Source: Dongia_A sp039808885
GTDB lineage: Bacteria; Pseudomonadota; Alphaproteobacteria; Dongiales; Dongiaceae
Direction of reading: 5' to 3'
DNA length: 64,000 bases
NCBI GenBank assembly: GCA_039808885.1
Contig: JBDHTX010000008.1
Location: 1 to 64,000, forward strand
A program made the translations under genes and the position numbers. Position 1 is the stretch's first letter; every line of letters starts with the position of its first letter. Below the pieces are notes generated by a model. That model was not told the origin of the DNA, did no database searches, and saw only the letters and a program-made list of their open reading frames with translations. Of the stretch, positions 1-9,285 are shown piece after piece.

Positions 1-609
1 CGGCGCGGCCGCCGGCGCCTGGCCGCGGCCCGCGCCGCGGTCTTCGCCGCGACCTATGACCTGTTCGAAAGCTACCGGGTCACCCAGGACGGCATCGATT
101 TCCCGAGTCTGCGCGGGCGCTATCGGGGCCACGATTTCCACCTCGACCTCGTGACCGACACGCTGACCTTCCGCAAGCTGCCGGTCCTGTGGTTGCGCGT
201 GTCATTGGTGGCCGCGCTTCCCGGCACCGGCACACTCGACATCCTGGTGCGGTCGCAGAACGTCGAATTCTATTCCCCCTCCGCCGATCTGCCGCATCGC
301 ATCGAGCCGCGGCCGGGCTGGCCGGCGGACGCGATGGTGAAGACCGACGACATCGCGCGGGCGCCTGACGTCGCCGTCATCGACCGCCACATCGCGATGT
401 TCGAGACGCCGCAGGTGAAGGAACTGCTGATCACGCCCAAGGGGGTGCGCATCGTCTATCTGCTCGACCAGGCGCGCCGGGCCGAATACCTGGTCCTCCG
501 GCAGGCGGAATTCGACCATGCCAGCCTGGCCCCCGCCCTGTTGCGCGACCTGATGGACCGGACCATTCTGCTGCACGCCGATCTTCGATCCACGCGGGAC
601 GAGACATGA
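1..609 (+). CDS. Hypothetical protein, 5' end outside the window
   Basis: The frame is open from base 1, with no stop, to a TGA at 607-609, so at least 202 residues of a longer protein are present. A GTG at 151 is the first in-frame start inside the window, but coding quality is the same upstream of it, so I treat the gene as truncated by the window edge. I recognise no domain. The visible part begins Arg/Ala-rich, then alternates charged and hydrophobic stretches, with no clear membrane helix or signal peptide. The stop overlaps the ATG of the next gene by 4 bases (ATGA), so the two are translationally coupled. Function unknown. Confidence 0.6.
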   Translation, partial: RRGRRRLAAARAAVFAATYDLFESYRVTQDGIDFPSLRGRYRGHDFHLDLVTDTLTFRKLPVLWLRVSLVAALPGTGTLDILVRSQNVEFYSPSADLPHRIEPRPGWPADAMVKTDDIARAPDVAVIDRHIAMFETPQVKELLITPKGVRIVYLLDQARRAEYLVLRQAEFDHASLAPALLRDLMDRTILLHADLRSTRDET

Positions 610-917
610 ACCGACGCCAAACGCCGCCGGCCGAGCGGCCGATCAAGCCGCCCTATCATCCGCTGCTGGTCCTGGCGGTGGCCCTGGTGCTGCCCGGCAT
701 GGGCCAGGTGCTGAACGACCAGCCGGCCCGCGGCCTGCTGTTCGCCTTCACCGCCGTGGTGCTGGGTTTCGTCACCCTGCAATTCGCGCCGCCCGAGGCG
801 AGCTTCGTCGGCCGCTATGCCGGAGGTTTCTTCATCTACGCCATCGCCGTGATGGATGCCCACCGCTGGGCGAGGACGCGCTGGTCGATCTTCCACCGGC
901 CGCCGGAAAAGCCCTAG
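606..917 (+). CDS. Small integral membrane protein
   Basis: A 103-residue protein starting at an ATG that overlaps the preceding stop by 4 bases. After a Pro/Arg-rich N-terminus it has two to three hydrophobic segments (about residues 20-37, 43-60 and 67-82). The segment with PGMGQVLNDQPARGLLF resembles the turn between helices in small TM2-like or DUF5683-like membrane proteins (P-G-x-G-Q-x-x-N...G). It ends in a short basic, proline-containing cytoplasmic tail. Translational coupling to the upstream gene suggests the products work together. Six bases separate its stop from the stop of rfbD on the other strand. Function unknown; the membrane location is inferred from hydrophobicity. Confidence 0.65.
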   Translation: MNRRQTPPAERPIKPPYHPLLVLAVALVLPGMGQVLNDQPARGLLFAFTAVVLGFVTLQFAPPEASFVGRYAGGFFIYAIAVMDAHRWARTRWSIFHRPPEKP

Positions 918-923
918 CCCAGC

Positions 924-1814
924 CTATCGACCCAGGATCGTGCCGACGACGTGCTCCACGGCCGCCGTGATCGGCGCCGGCTCGAGGCCGCATTGGCGCC
1001 TGATCTTGCCGCAATCCAGCACCGAGTTCCGTGGACGGCGCGCCGCCGCCGCGAATTGGTCGCTGCTGATCGGCTGCAGTTCCGGCCGCCGCAGGCCGGC
1101 GGCAACCGCGGCCGCGACGATGCGGCCGGCGAAGCCGTACCAGCTCATCGCCTCGGCGCCGCAGAAATTGAACAGCCCTTCAGCCGCCCGGTCGTGGTCG
1201 AGCAGCCGCAAGCCGACCGCCTGCATGGCGGCGGCCAGGGCCGCGGCGGGGGTGGGACAGCCGATCTGATCGTCGACGACGCGCAGCGTCTCGCCCGCGC
1301 GGGCGCGACGCAGCAGCTTCGCCGGAAAGCTGTCCTCGGCGGCGCTGAACACCCAGGAGGTGCGCAGGATTGCCCAGGGCGCGGAACAGTGCTGCTCGAT
1401 GTTGCGGTCGCCGGCGAGCTTCGTCCGGCCATAGACCCCGAGCGGATTTGGCGCATCCGTCTCGAGATAGGCTCCCGGCTTGTCGCCATCGAACACATAA
1501 TCCGTGGAGACGTGCACCAGGGGTATGTCCAGGTCGCTGCATGCCTGCGCCATCGCCAGCGGTTGCGCGGCATTGATCGCCGCGGCCAATTCAGGCTGCG
1601 CCTCCGCGCGGTCCACCGCGGTGTAGGCGGCAGCATTCAACACGAGATTGGGCCGCGAACGCAGGATCGCCGCCCGCGCCGCGCCGCCGGGATCGCCTGG
1701 GGAAACCAGGTCCCGCCGGCCCAGAAAAGTGAGGTTGCAGCCTGCCGGCCAGGACAGCGCGCGCAGCGCGGTCGCGAGCTGGCCGGCCGCGCCGAGGATC
1801 AGGATCTCGGCCAC
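924..1814 (-). CDS. rfbD: dTDP-4-dehydrorhamnose reductase (RfbD/RmlD)
   Basis: Catalyses the last step of dTDP-L-rhamnose synthesis, NAD(P)H reduction of dTDP-4-dehydro-L-rhamnose. The 296-residue length is normal for RmlD. The N-terminal nucleotide-binding loop GAAGQLA is at about residues 8-14, STDYVFDG at 103-110, and the SDR Tyr/Lys pair at Y128 and K132 (YGRTK). I chose a GTG at 1814 because the Rossmann beta strand begins right after it and the start lies 8 bases past the stop of the upstream ABC transporter gene. The same frame stays open far upstream, but that part is a shadow of the transporter gene. With rfbB, rfbA and rfbC in the first 10 kb the rhamnose pathway is complete. Confidence 0.93.
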   Translation of the reverse strand: MAEILILGAAGQLATALRALSWPAGCNLTFLGRRDLVSPGDPGGAARAAILRSRPNLVLNAAAYTAVDRAEAQPELAAAINAAQPLAMAQACSDLDIPLVHVSTDYVFDGDKPGAYLETDAPNPLGVYGRTKLAGDRNIEQHCSAPWAILRTSWVFSAAEDSFPAKLLRRARAGETLRVVDDQIGCPTPAAALAAAMQAVGLRLLDHDRAAEGLFNFCGAEAMSWYGFAGRIVAAAVAAGLRRPELQPISSDQFAAAARRPRNSVLDCGKIRRQCGLEPAPITAAVEHVVGTILGR

Positions 1815-1822
1815 GGACTTGT

Positions 1823-3622
1823 CTAGGCGCTCAGGGCGGGGCCGGGCTTGCCGAGCGGCACCACTTCCGCCCCGGCCCCCGGCTCGATGAGGGTCAGCTT
1901 GCCGTCGCCGAGCTTGTAGACGCGGTCGGCGATCGAGCGCCAGGCTTCCCCGTGGCTGACCGAGATCACCGTGAGGCCCTCTTGATCCACCATCTGGCGG
2001 ATGCGGCCGCAGATGCCGGCCTCGGTCTCGCGGTCGAGCCCGGCCGTCGCCTCGTCCAGGATCAGGATCGCCGGCCGGTGCAGCAGCGCGCGGGCCAGCG
2101 CGATGCGCTGGCGCTGGCCGCCGGAGATCATCAGGCCCCGCTCGCCCACCACATGGTCGAGGCCGAGCGGCAGCGCCTCGATGAAATCGTCGGCGCCCGC
2201 CGCGCGCAACGCCCGCCAGACCTCGTCGTCGCTGTAGGTGTCCTCGCCCAGCGCGATGTTGTTGCGGATGGTATCGTGGAACAGGGTCACGTCCTGCGGC
2301 ACGTAGCCCAGCATCTGGCGCCACTTCAGCAGGTCGACCGCGGCGAAATCGACGCCGCCCAGGATGACCGCGCCCTCCTTCGGCGGCAGCAGGCCCAGGA
2401 TGAGGTCCAGCGTCGTGGTCTTGCCAACTCCCGAAGGACCGATCAGCGCGGTGATCCGCCCGGGCTCGATGGTCAGGTCGGCTTCGGCCAGCAGGGGGCG
2501 CCCGTCGCGATGCTTGAAGGAAACCCCGGCAAAGCGCACGCCGGCCCGCGGGTCCGGCACTTCCTTGCCGGTAAACTGCTCCTGGCTCGCCTCGGCCTCC
2601 TCCAGCAGCTTGGTGCCGGAATTGAGCCAGACATAGGTCGCCGCCAGCCGGTGGATCGAGCGCTGCACGCCGCCGAAGGTGGCGACCAGACGGACCAGCA
2701 GGATCGACATCAGCAGCAATTCGTGCCCGCCCAGGTGCAGGAAGACGTTGCCCCCGGCCAGCCCGAGCACCAGGCAGCCGGCGATGAGCGGCGCCTGCAG
2801 TTCCTCGGCATATTCGGCTGAGAGCACGCGCGACTTCATCCGCTCGTCGAGCTCGTCGCTGTCCGCCGAAAGCAGCGTCGCCATCTGCGCCTGGCGGCCC
2901 ATGGCGCGGATCGACTTGATGCCGATGAAGATGTCGGTGAGGTCCGCTTTCATCCGGCTCATCGCCTTGTTCTGGGCCTTGGCCGCGCGCTTCGAGCGGC
3001 GCACCAGCTGTCCGTAGGACACTGCCATGATCACCGCGGCGGCGGCGGCCACCAGGACCATCGGCGGCGCGATGACGTAGCAGACGAACAGGTAGACCAG
3101 GATGCGGAACATCGAGGTCAGCAGATCGGCGCTGATCTGGAACGCCTCGCCCACGGCGTTGGAGCTTTCGCCCGCCGCGGCCACCAGGCGGCTCAGCCGC
3201 TGCCGGGTGTAGAAGCTCCAGCGCGCCTGCATCAGGGTCCGGATGATGTTGAGCCGGGCCTCGTTGTTGATCCGCGCCATCACGCCGGTGACGTAGCGCA
3301 TGACCTGGATGCCGACCGCCGCCTTGATCACGAGAAAGAGCAGGATGACCAGGAGCAGGGTGACGAAATTCATCGGCAGGCCGACCGAATTGAAGGCCTT
3401 GGCGATGACGTCGCGGATCATCCCCTTGCGCCCGCCGACATCCAGCCCGGCCGACGGGTCGAGGGCCAGGATCAGCGGCACGATGGTGGCAAGGCCGAAC
3501 AGCTCGAATATTCCGGCGATGGTCAGGCCGATGACGACAATCGTCCGTTGCAGCGGCGGGACGGCGGTGAACGCCTCCCACATGCCGCGCCAGAACGAGG
3601 GGGACTGGTCGGCCTTGGCCAT
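1823..3622 (-). CDS. ABC transporter, fused membrane and ATPase domains
   Basis: A 599-residue half-transporter with an N-terminal six-helix exporter domain (hydrophobic stretches around residues 28-55, 86-105, 170-205 and 278-320) and a C-terminal ATPase. Walker A GPSGVGKTT is at 395-403, the signature ISGGQRQR at 499-506, Walker B ILILDEAT at 519-526, and a switch His follows in VISVSH. This is the MsbA/PglK-like exporter architecture, and such proteins act as homodimers. Its position between rfbD and a glycosyltransferase suggests export or flipping of a lipid-linked glycan, but the substrate is inferred from context only. rfbD follows 8 bases after its stop, indicating one transcript. Confidence 0.85.
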   Translation of the reverse strand: MAKADQSPSFWRGMWEAFTAVPPLQRTIVVIGLTIAGIFELFGLATIVPLILALDPSAGLDVGGRKGMIRDVIAKAFNSVGLPMNFVTLLLVILLFLVIKAAVGIQVMRYVTGVMARINNEARLNIIRTLMQARWSFYTRQRLSRLVAAAGESSNAVGEAFQISADLLTSMFRILVYLFVCYVIAPPMVLVAAAAAVIMAVSYGQLVRRSKRAAKAQNKAMSRMKADLTDIFIGIKSIRAMGRQAQMATLLSADSDELDERMKSRVLSAEYAEELQAPLIAGCLVLGLAGGNVFLHLGGHELLLMSILLVRLVATFGGVQRSIHRLAATYVWLNSGTKLLEEAEASQEQFTGKEVPDPRAGVRFAGVSFKHRDGRPLLAEADLTIEPGRITALIGPSGVGKTTTLDLILGLLPPKEGAVILGGVDFAAVDLLKWRQMLGYVPQDVTLFHDTIRNNIALGEDTYSDDEVWRALRAAGADDFIEALPLGLDHVVGERGLMISGGQRQRIALARALLHRPAILILDEATAGLDRETEAGICGRIRQMVDQEGLTVISVSHGEAWRSIADRVYKLGDGKLTLIEPGAGAEVVPLGKPGPALSA

Positions 3623-3709
3623 CAGGCCGCCGTCCTACGCATGCCGGCCCGGCGGCGGGCGGCGGTTTCGACGCACAGGAAGGATTGCGGCATGGCCCTG
3701 GCTTGCCTG

Positions 3710-4930
3710 TCAGGCCAATTGCGCAAGAGCCACGGCGGCGGCACGGGAATCCACCGTGGGGATTGCGGCCTGCAAAGCGGCATTCCACTTACGGCCGATC
3801 GCCTCGATGCTGTATTCGGCGGCCAGGATCGGCCGCGCCAGCGCCAGGTGCAGGGCGGCAAGACGCGGCTCGAGCAGATAACCTTCGATGCCGCCGCGCC
3901 AGTCGTCGATGACCAGCGCGCCGCGCAGTGGCTCGAGCGATTCCAGATAGGACGCCACCACCGGCACGCCGTTGGCCAGCGCCATCACCGCGCGATTGGC
4001 CGACTTGCACAGTGAGAAGGGATCGAGCCCGCCCGGCATGACGAACAGGTCGGCGCGCGCCAATTCGAAGAACACCCGCTCGTTCGACCACTCCTCGTAG
4101 CGGGTGAAGATCCGCACGTCGTGGGTCAACGCGTCGAATCGCATCCGGTTGTTGCTGATCACCACCAGTTCGATCGGCCGGTCGCGATGAACACGCTCGA
4201 GCTCCGCCAGGACCGGCTTCAGCAGGCCCATGCCGAAATCGGAATGGAAGCTGCCATGACGGCCGAACCAGACCACCCGTGCGGTGTCTTCCGGCAGGTG
4301 GTCGACCTGCCAGTCGGTGTCGGCGCCGAACATGTCCTGGTCGTGCTTGTCGTGCCCGGAATCCCGCTCCTTGGACGGCGGGACGGCGTCGCCGGCTTCC
4401 GCCGCGAACGGCCGCCGCGACCCCGACAGCAGCCGGTCCATGCCGCGCCGCGGCGTGCTGGCCACCCGGCCCGGCAACCAGGCGCTCATCGCCTGATAGG
4501 CGTCCGGCGTCAGCGCCGCATCCGGGATCACCCAGCTATCCGCGCCATGGCCGAGATGGGCGCGGGCGATCCGCTCCAGCGCGGTGTTGGGGGTGATGAA
4601 TCCGGCCGCATGGGCCGCCAGGTCGCGCGCCGCCTCGGCGGAGAGGTCGGGTCCGCGCCGCTGGGCGTAGCCGGGAATGAAAATGTTGTCGCACAGGTCG
4701 AGGAAGACCGGCTTGCCCTGGGCCCGGAATTGCCGCGCGGCGTCGTCCAGGCGGCCGCCGGCGTTCTTCACCGCGATCAGGGCGTCGAAGTGGTCGGTAT
4801 TGGGCAAGTCGTCGACGAAAATCGTGCTCTCATGCCCCTGTTCCCTGAGCGCCCAGGCCGGGACCAGGCAGCGATAGCGGAAGCTGGCGACATTGGGGTC
4901 GGCGGTGGCGGCGATCCAGGCGAGTTTCAT
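3710..4930 (-). CDS. Glycosyltransferase, GT4-like
   Basis: A 406-residue protein with two Rossmann-like halves. The N-terminus (MKLAWIAATADPN) is typical of the GT-B acceptor domain. The C-terminal half has the GT4-like donor-site segment around 'FFELARADLFVMPGGLDPFSLCKSANRAVMA' and 'NGVPVVAS', where an acidic/Pro region followed by a helix binds the nucleotide sugar. I chose the ATG at 4930 because AAAGG lies about 9 bases before it and the fold starts there; the frame extends further upstream but with non-family sequence. It lies 87 bases before the ABC exporter on the same strand and probably adds a sugar to the same surface glycan. Donor and acceptor cannot be told. Confidence 0.8.
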   Translation of the reverse strand: MKLAWIAATADPNVASFRYRCLVPAWALREQGHESTIFVDDLPNTDHFDALIAVKNAGGRLDDAARQFRAQGKPVFLDLCDNIFIPGYAQRRGPDLSAEAARDLAAHAAGFITPNTALERIARAHLGHGADSWVIPDAALTPDAYQAMSAWLPGRVASTPRRGMDRLLSGSRRPFAAEAGDAVPPSKERDSGHDKHDQDMFGADTDWQVDHLPEDTARVVWFGRHGSFHSDFGMGLLKPVLAELERVHRDRPIELVVISNNRMRFDALTHDVRIFTRYEEWSNERVFFELARADLFVMPGGLDPFSLCKSANRAVMALANGVPVVASYLESLEPLRGALVIDDWRGGIEGYLLEPRLAALHLALARPILAAEYSIEAIGRKWNAALQAAIPTVDSRAAAVALAQLA

Positions 4931-5310
4931 CGGCGGGCGCCTTTGAAACCGAAACGCGTCTGCCACAGGCTGCGGGCCGGACATGGGCCCGAACCCCGGC
5001 CGTTCGCCGGGCCAGACGGCCAAGTTAAAAATTTTTCTTTATTTCGCAATATGTTACTCCGCGATACCAATCTCGAACCCGGGAAGAGATTGCAGCGCGT
5101 CCGCACCCCTGCCGGCAACACCGGCACCCTATTTTGTACTATCCAATCCACCCTGCCAATTCAAGGAGATAACCTGCCGCATTCCAGCCCCATCCGACCC
5201 GGAAATGCCAGCGCCAGGGCCGGCCGGGCGGCCGCTGACCGGCCAGGTAGACGGGCCTCCGGCGGCCCTATAGAACCATTCCCATTCGCCCCGCGGGGCA
5301 GCCAGAAGCC
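4931..5310. promoter_or_regulatory. Divergent intergenic region, AT-rich core
   Basis: This 380-base space separates the leftward glycosyltransferase from rightward rfbB. Around 5022-5060 is an unusually A/T-rich tract for this genome (runs of A and T, then ATATGTTAC), a likely site for divergent promoters. Further right, 5163-5170 reads AAGGAGAT, a perfect-looking ribosome site with no ATG/GTG/TTG at the right distance. I see no small gene with convincing coding character. No terminator or clear operator palindrome was found. Confidence 0.4.
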
Positions 5311-6459
5311 GTGCCAATGGTGCAGACGAAAGCCGGGTTGACCGATCAGGAGTTGCGTGCCGCGCTCGGCCGCAAGACCATCCTGGTGACCGGCGGCGCC
5401 GGCTTCATCGGTTCCGCCGTCTGCCGCCTGCTGCAGGCGACCACCGATTGCCGGATCGTCAATCTCGACAAGCTCGGCTGCGCCTCGAGCCCGGAGGCGC
5501 TGCAGCCGCTCGCCGGCGACCCGCGCTATGCTTTCGAGCACGCCGACATCTGCGATCGCGGCGCGCTCAGCGAGATCTTCCGTCGCCACCGTCCGGATGC
5601 GGTGATTCACCTGGCGGCGGAATCCCATGTCGACCGGTCGATCGACGGGCCGCAGGCCTTCGTCATGACCAACGTGGTCGGCAGCTTCAACCTGCTCGAG
5701 GCAAGCCGCGCCCGGCTGCAGGAGCTGGGCGCCGAGGCGCGCTCCGCCTTCCGCTTCCTGCATGTCTCCACCGACGAGGTTTACGGCTCGCTGCCCGAGG
5801 GCGGATTGTTCGACGAGAGCAGCCGCTACGATCCCCGCTCGCCCTATTCGGCGACCAAGGCGGCGTCGGATCATCTCGCCGCGGCCTGGCGCCACACCTT
5901 CGGCGTGCCGACCCTGATCACCAATTGCGGCAACAATTACGGGCCGTTCCAGTTTCCCGAGAAGTTCATCCCGACCCTGATCATCCGCGCCTTGAAGGGC
6001 CAGCCGCTGCCGATCTACGGCGGCGGCGGCAACGTGCGCGACTGGATCCATGTCGAGGACCATGCGCGGGCGCTGCTGGGCGTGCTGGCCTTCGGCGCGG
6101 TCGGCGAGAAATACCTGATCGGTGCCGCCGAGCAGCGGCGCAACCTGGACCTGGCGGAGATGATCTGCGACCTGGTCGACCGCGCCGTGCCGCGCAACCT
6201 GAGCAGCCGGTCGCTGATCACCCATGTCGAGGACCGGCCCGGCCACGACCAGCGCTATGCCATCGATGCCTCGCGCGTGGCGGCGGAGATCGGCTGGCGT
6301 CCGCTGCGTCCGCTGCAGACCGGCCTGGAAGAGACCGTCGCCTGGTATCTCGCGCGCAAGGATTGGTGGGAGGAGATCTTCCGCTCCGGCCGCTATGGCG
6401 GCGAACGCCTGGGCCTGAATACCAAGAACCAAGAGCTTGCCGGCGTCGCGCCGCGTTGA
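5311..6459 (+). CDS. rfbB: dTDP-glucose 4,6-dehydratase (RfbB/RmlB)
   Basis: Second enzyme of the dTDP-L-rhamnose route, making dTDP-4-dehydro-6-deoxyglucose with bound NAD. The 382-residue protein has the NAD loop GGAGFIGS at 28-35, the family hallmark STDEVYGS at 153-160 with the catalytic Asp/Glu pair, and YSATK (Y179, K183). The sequence NNYGPFQFPEK later is also diagnostic. The start is GTG at 5311 or ATG at 5317; they differ by two codons and the ribosome site does not decide between them. rfbA follows 36 bases downstream, so the two are co-transcribed. Confidence 0.95.
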   Translation: MPMVQTKAGLTDQELRAALGRKTILVTGGAGFIGSAVCRLLQATTDCRIVNLDKLGCASSPEALQPLAGDPRYAFEHADICDRGALSEIFRRHRPDAVIHLAAESHVDRSIDGPQAFVMTNVVGSFNLLEASRARLQELGAEARSAFRFLHVSTDEVYGSLPEGGLFDESSRYDPRSPYSATKAASDHLAAAWRHTFGVPTLITNCGNNYGPFQFPEKFIPTLIIRALKGQPLPIYGGGGNVRDWIHVEDHARALLGVLAFGAVGEKYLIGAAEQRRNLDLAEMICDLVDRAVPRNLSSRSLITHVEDRPGHDQRYAIDASRVAAEIGWRPLRPLQTGLEETVAWYLARKDWWEEIFRSGRYGGERLGLNTKNQELAGVAPR

Positions 6460-6495
6460 GCCGACATTGAAGCGAAGAAAGGGGACCTCGCCGCG

Positions 6496-7359
6496 ATGAA
6501 GGGTATCGTCCTGTCGGGCGGCCGCGGCACGCGGCTCTATCCGGCGACCAAGGCGGTGTCGAAGCAGCTGATCCCGCTCTACGACAAGCCGATGGTCTAC
6601 TACCCGCTGACCACGCTGATGCAGATGGGCATCCGCGACCTTCTGGTGGTGACCACGCCGGAGGACGCCGAACGCTACCGCCATCTGCTCGGCGATGGCG
6701 GGCAATGGGGCGTCTCCATTTCCTATCGCGCCCAGCCGAAGCCCGAAGGCATCGCCCAGGCCCTCCTGCTCGGGCGCGACTTCCTCGGCGGCGAGCCGGT
6801 GGCCCTGGTTCTCGGCGACAACTTCATCCACGGCGAGGGATTGTCCCAGAGCCTGACCCGCATCCGCACGCTGCGCCACGGCGCCGTCAATTTCGCGTAT
6901 CGGGTGTCCGATCCGGAGCGCTACGGCATCGTCGAGTTCGATGCCGCCGGAAAGCCGATCCGGCTGGTCGAGAAGCCGGCGCATCCGAAATCCAACTGGG
7001 CGATCATCGGCCTCTACGTCTATGACAGTCGCGCTTCCGATCTGGCCGCCGAGCTGCGCCCGTCGGCGCGTGGCGAGCTCGAGATCACGGACCTCAACCA
7101 GCGCTATCTCGACCAGGGCCTGCTGCAGGTCGAGAAGCTGGGCCCGGGCAACGTCTGGCTCGACACCGGCACGACGGATTCCTGGCTGGAGGCCTGCCAC
7201 TACGTGCAGACCATCTTCCACCGCCAGGGGCTGATGATCGGCTGTCCGGAGGAAGTCGCCTACCGCAACGGCTACATCGATGCCGCGCAGCTCGAGCGCC
7301 TGGCGGCGGAGCTGATGTCCTCGACCTACGGCCAGTATCTGCGCGGGCTGCTGCTCTAG
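6496..7359 (+). CDS. rfbA: Glucose-1-phosphate thymidylyltransferase (RfbA/RmlA)
   Basis: First enzyme of the pathway: glucose-1-phosphate plus dTTP to dTDP-glucose. The 287-residue length is standard. The N-terminus carries the nucleotidyltransferase signature GGRGTRLYP at 8-16, followed by KAVSKQLIPLYDKPMVYYPL, and later LGDNFIHG (metal-binding Asp) and VEKPAHPKSNWAIIGLY, all diagnostic of RmlA. AAAGGGG precedes the ATG at 6496. Allosteric inhibition by dTDP-rhamnose is known for the family. The 3' end overlaps the stop of the leftward glycosyltransferase by 4 bases. Confidence 0.95.
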   Translation: MKGIVLSGGRGTRLYPATKAVSKQLIPLYDKPMVYYPLTTLMQMGIRDLLVVTTPEDAERYRHLLGDGGQWGVSISYRAQPKPEGIAQALLLGRDFLGGEPVALVLGDNFIHGEGLSQSLTRIRTLRHGAVNFAYRVSDPERYGIVEFDAAGKPIRLVEKPAHPKSNWAIIGLYVYDSRASDLAAELRPSARGELEITDLNQRYLDQGLLQVEKLGPGNVWLDTGTTDSWLEACHYVQTIFHRQGLMIGCPEEVAYRNGYIDAAQLERLAAELMSSTYGQYLRGLLL

Positions 7360-9050
7360 CGGCGATAGAGCCGCGGCCGCGGCGCGGTCGCCAGCCGCCC
7401 CTTCTTGCCGGACAGCGACAGGTTTGGATTGAAGAACGGGTCGTCCTGGATGATCGCGGCCCAGCGCGTGCGCATGAAGTCGCGCTCCCAGGTGAAGCTT
7501 GCCAGTCGCTCCGGCCGCACGTCCGAGCCGCGGCTGGCCGAATGACGATGCAGCAGCTTCGCATGCGGCGTGTAGATGACGCGCAGCCCCGCCGCGCGCA
7601 CCTTGAGGCAGAAATCGATGTCGTTATAGGCGACCGCCAGGTGCGCCTCGTCGAGCCCGCCCAGGCGCCGGTAGAGATCGCTGCGCAGGACATGGCAGGC
7701 GCCGGTGACGGCGGACAGGTCCTGGGTCGCCAGGATGCGCCCGGCATAGCCCGGATCGTCCGCCGGCGCTTCCGCGTACATGTGGCCGGCGACGCCGCTC
7801 AAGCCGATGATGACTCCGGCATGCTGCACGCTGCGGTCGGGATAGAGCAGCAGGCAGCCGACCAGGCCGACATCCGGGCGCAGCGCCTGGCTCACCAGCT
7901 CGTCGAGCCAGGCGGGCTCGATCGCCTCGATGTCGTTGTTGAGGGTCATCAGCAGCTCGCCCTCGGCCTGCGCCGCGCCGAGATTGATCAGCCTGGGATA
8001 GTTGAAAGGACCCGGCGCCGGGACGATCCGCACATTCGGGCGCTGCGCCAGCGCGGCGAAATAGGCCTTGGTCTCCGCCTCGCGGCTGTCGTTGTCGACG
8101 ATGATGATCTCGAAATTGCGATAGGCGGTCTTGTCATCCAGGCTCTTCACGCACTGCTCGAGCAGGTCCTTGCGGTCGCGCGTGGGAATGACGATGGAGA
8201 CCAGTGGCGGCGACGCGGGCAGCGGATGGCGCAGGCGCAGGTTGCCGTATCGGTCCGGCCCTTCGACCGTAGCGCCGGAGAGCGACGGACGGCGGGCGAC
8301 GAAATCCTCCGCCGCCGCAAGGCGCGGCGCGCTCGGCAGATGCAGCACGCGCGCGCGCGGTGTCGTCGCTGGATCGCCGCCGACATGCAGCAGGATGCCG
8401 GGGCAGTGCAGCGGTTCGTGCCGGGCGCCGGGCACCAGCCGCAGGGCCATGGTGTAGATCGCCGCGTCGAAATCCCCGGTCGCGGGAGCGGCGATGCGCT
8501 GCAGGGTCGCCTTGCGAAACACCACCGCGCGGCCGAAGCCGTTCTGGCACAGAAAGAGATCGTCGCCGTAATCCGGCTTGAACCAGGGCGCGAAGCGCCG
8601 GCCCTTGGCATCGATCTGGTCCTCGTCGCCGAAGATCAGGTCGGCATCCGGCCGCGCCGCGATGGCCGAAGCCAGGCGAAAGGGCGCGATCGCGGCCAGC
8701 CGATCGGCGGCGCGCAAGAAGATCAGGCGATCGGCCCTGGCCGCCTGGAGGGCCGCCGGCAGCAGGTCCGCCATCGCCGTCGCGTCGGGCAGGCGCAGCA
8801 GGTCGCTCTCCGGCCAGACCTTGCCGAGCCCGCTCCAGTAGGACTCGTCCGCCGGCGCTGGCTTGCCGCTGACGACGATGGTGAGCGGCAGCGGCGGCGG
8901 CGGGCCGCCTTCGACCGGCCCATAGCGTTCCCACAAGTCGATCCAGCGCTGATAGTCGCGCTCGATATTGAGGCCGCGCTGCAGCTGCAGATAGAGCTCC
9001 TGGCGGGTCGGCTCCCGCTGGAACAGTTTGCGTAGACGGCCAAAGGCCAT
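7356..9050 (-). CDS. Glycosyltransferase family 2, long N-terminal extension
   Basis: A 564-residue protein. The second half is a classic GT-A family 2 domain: PLVSIVIPTRDRKDLLEQC, then IIIVDNDS, a metal-binding NNDIE in place of DxD, and a C-terminal DEAHLAVAYNDIDFCLK (the ED-type catalytic region). The first roughly 230 residues form a second, degenerate glycosyltransferase-like region (PLPLTIVVSGKPAP..., then LIFGDEDQID), as in many dual-domain rhamnosyl or polysaccharide GT2 proteins. I start at the ATG at 9050 because AAGGGGGAG lies just upstream; the open frame upstream has no family character. The rhamnose context suggests rhamnosyltransferase activity, by inference only. Confidence 0.82.
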   Translation of the reverse strand: MAFGRLRKLFQREPTRQELYLQLQRGLNIERDYQRWIDLWERYGPVEGGPPPPLPLTIVVSGKPAPADESYWSGLGKVWPESDLLRLPDATAMADLLPAALQAARADRLIFLRAADRLAAIAPFRLASAIAARPDADLIFGDEDQIDAKGRRFAPWFKPDYGDDLFLCQNGFGRAVVFRKATLQRIAAPATGDFDAAIYTMALRLVPGARHEPLHCPGILLHVGGDPATTPRARVLHLPSAPRLAAAEDFVARRPSLSGATVEGPDRYGNLRLRHPLPASPPLVSIVIPTRDRKDLLEQCVKSLDDKTAYRNFEIIIVDNDSREAETKAYFAALAQRPNVRIVPAPGPFNYPRLINLGAAQAEGELLMTLNNDIEAIEPAWLDELVSQALRPDVGLVGCLLLYPDRSVQHAGVIIGLSGVAGHMYAEAPADDPGYAGRILATQDLSAVTGACHVLRSDLYRRLGGLDEAHLAVAYNDIDFCLKVRAAGLRVIYTPHAKLLHRHSASRGSDVRPERLASFTWERDFMRTRWAAIIQDDPFFNPNLSLSGKKGRLATAPRPRLYRR

Positions 9051-9114
9051 GGACCGCTCCCCCTTCGCGGCGGCGATGCTGGCGCGGCGCAGGCGGCATC
9101 GCTTTTTCAACAGC

Positions 9115-9162
9115 GCCGTTCTTCGATAGCCCCGTTCTTCAATAACCCCGTTCTTCAATAAC
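9115..9162. repeat. Three tandem 16-bp repeats in the rfbC/GT2 intergenic space
   Basis: Three adjacent units read gccgttcttcgatagc, cccgttcttcaataac and cccgttcttcaataac. The last two are identical and the first differs at three positions. A fourth partial unit (ccc) follows. The array lies in the 235-base divergent gap between the GT2 gene and rfbC, 65 bases upstream of the GT2 start. Such arrays can be slip-strand variable or act as binding sites; nothing in the sequence decides which. Confidence 0.7.
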
Positions 9163-9285
9163 CCCTGGGCGCTATCGCGCCAAGTGGCCGGTTGCCGGGC
9201 GCCCGTCGACCGGCGCGTTTCGGCTTGTGCGGATATGGCCGGTCGACTAAGCAGGTGCTTGTCCCACCGGCCGCGGATATCCAGC

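Noticed and set aside
1815..3788. Long minus-strand open frame continuous with rfbD (over 900 codons in total)
   Set aside because: Upstream of 1814 it is the out-of-frame shadow of the ABC transporter gene: Arg/Gly/Pro-rich with no family likeness.
5163..5170. AAGGAGAT ribosome-site-like sequence before rfbB
   Set aside because: No ATG, GTG or TTG at a usable distance and no coding character downstream.
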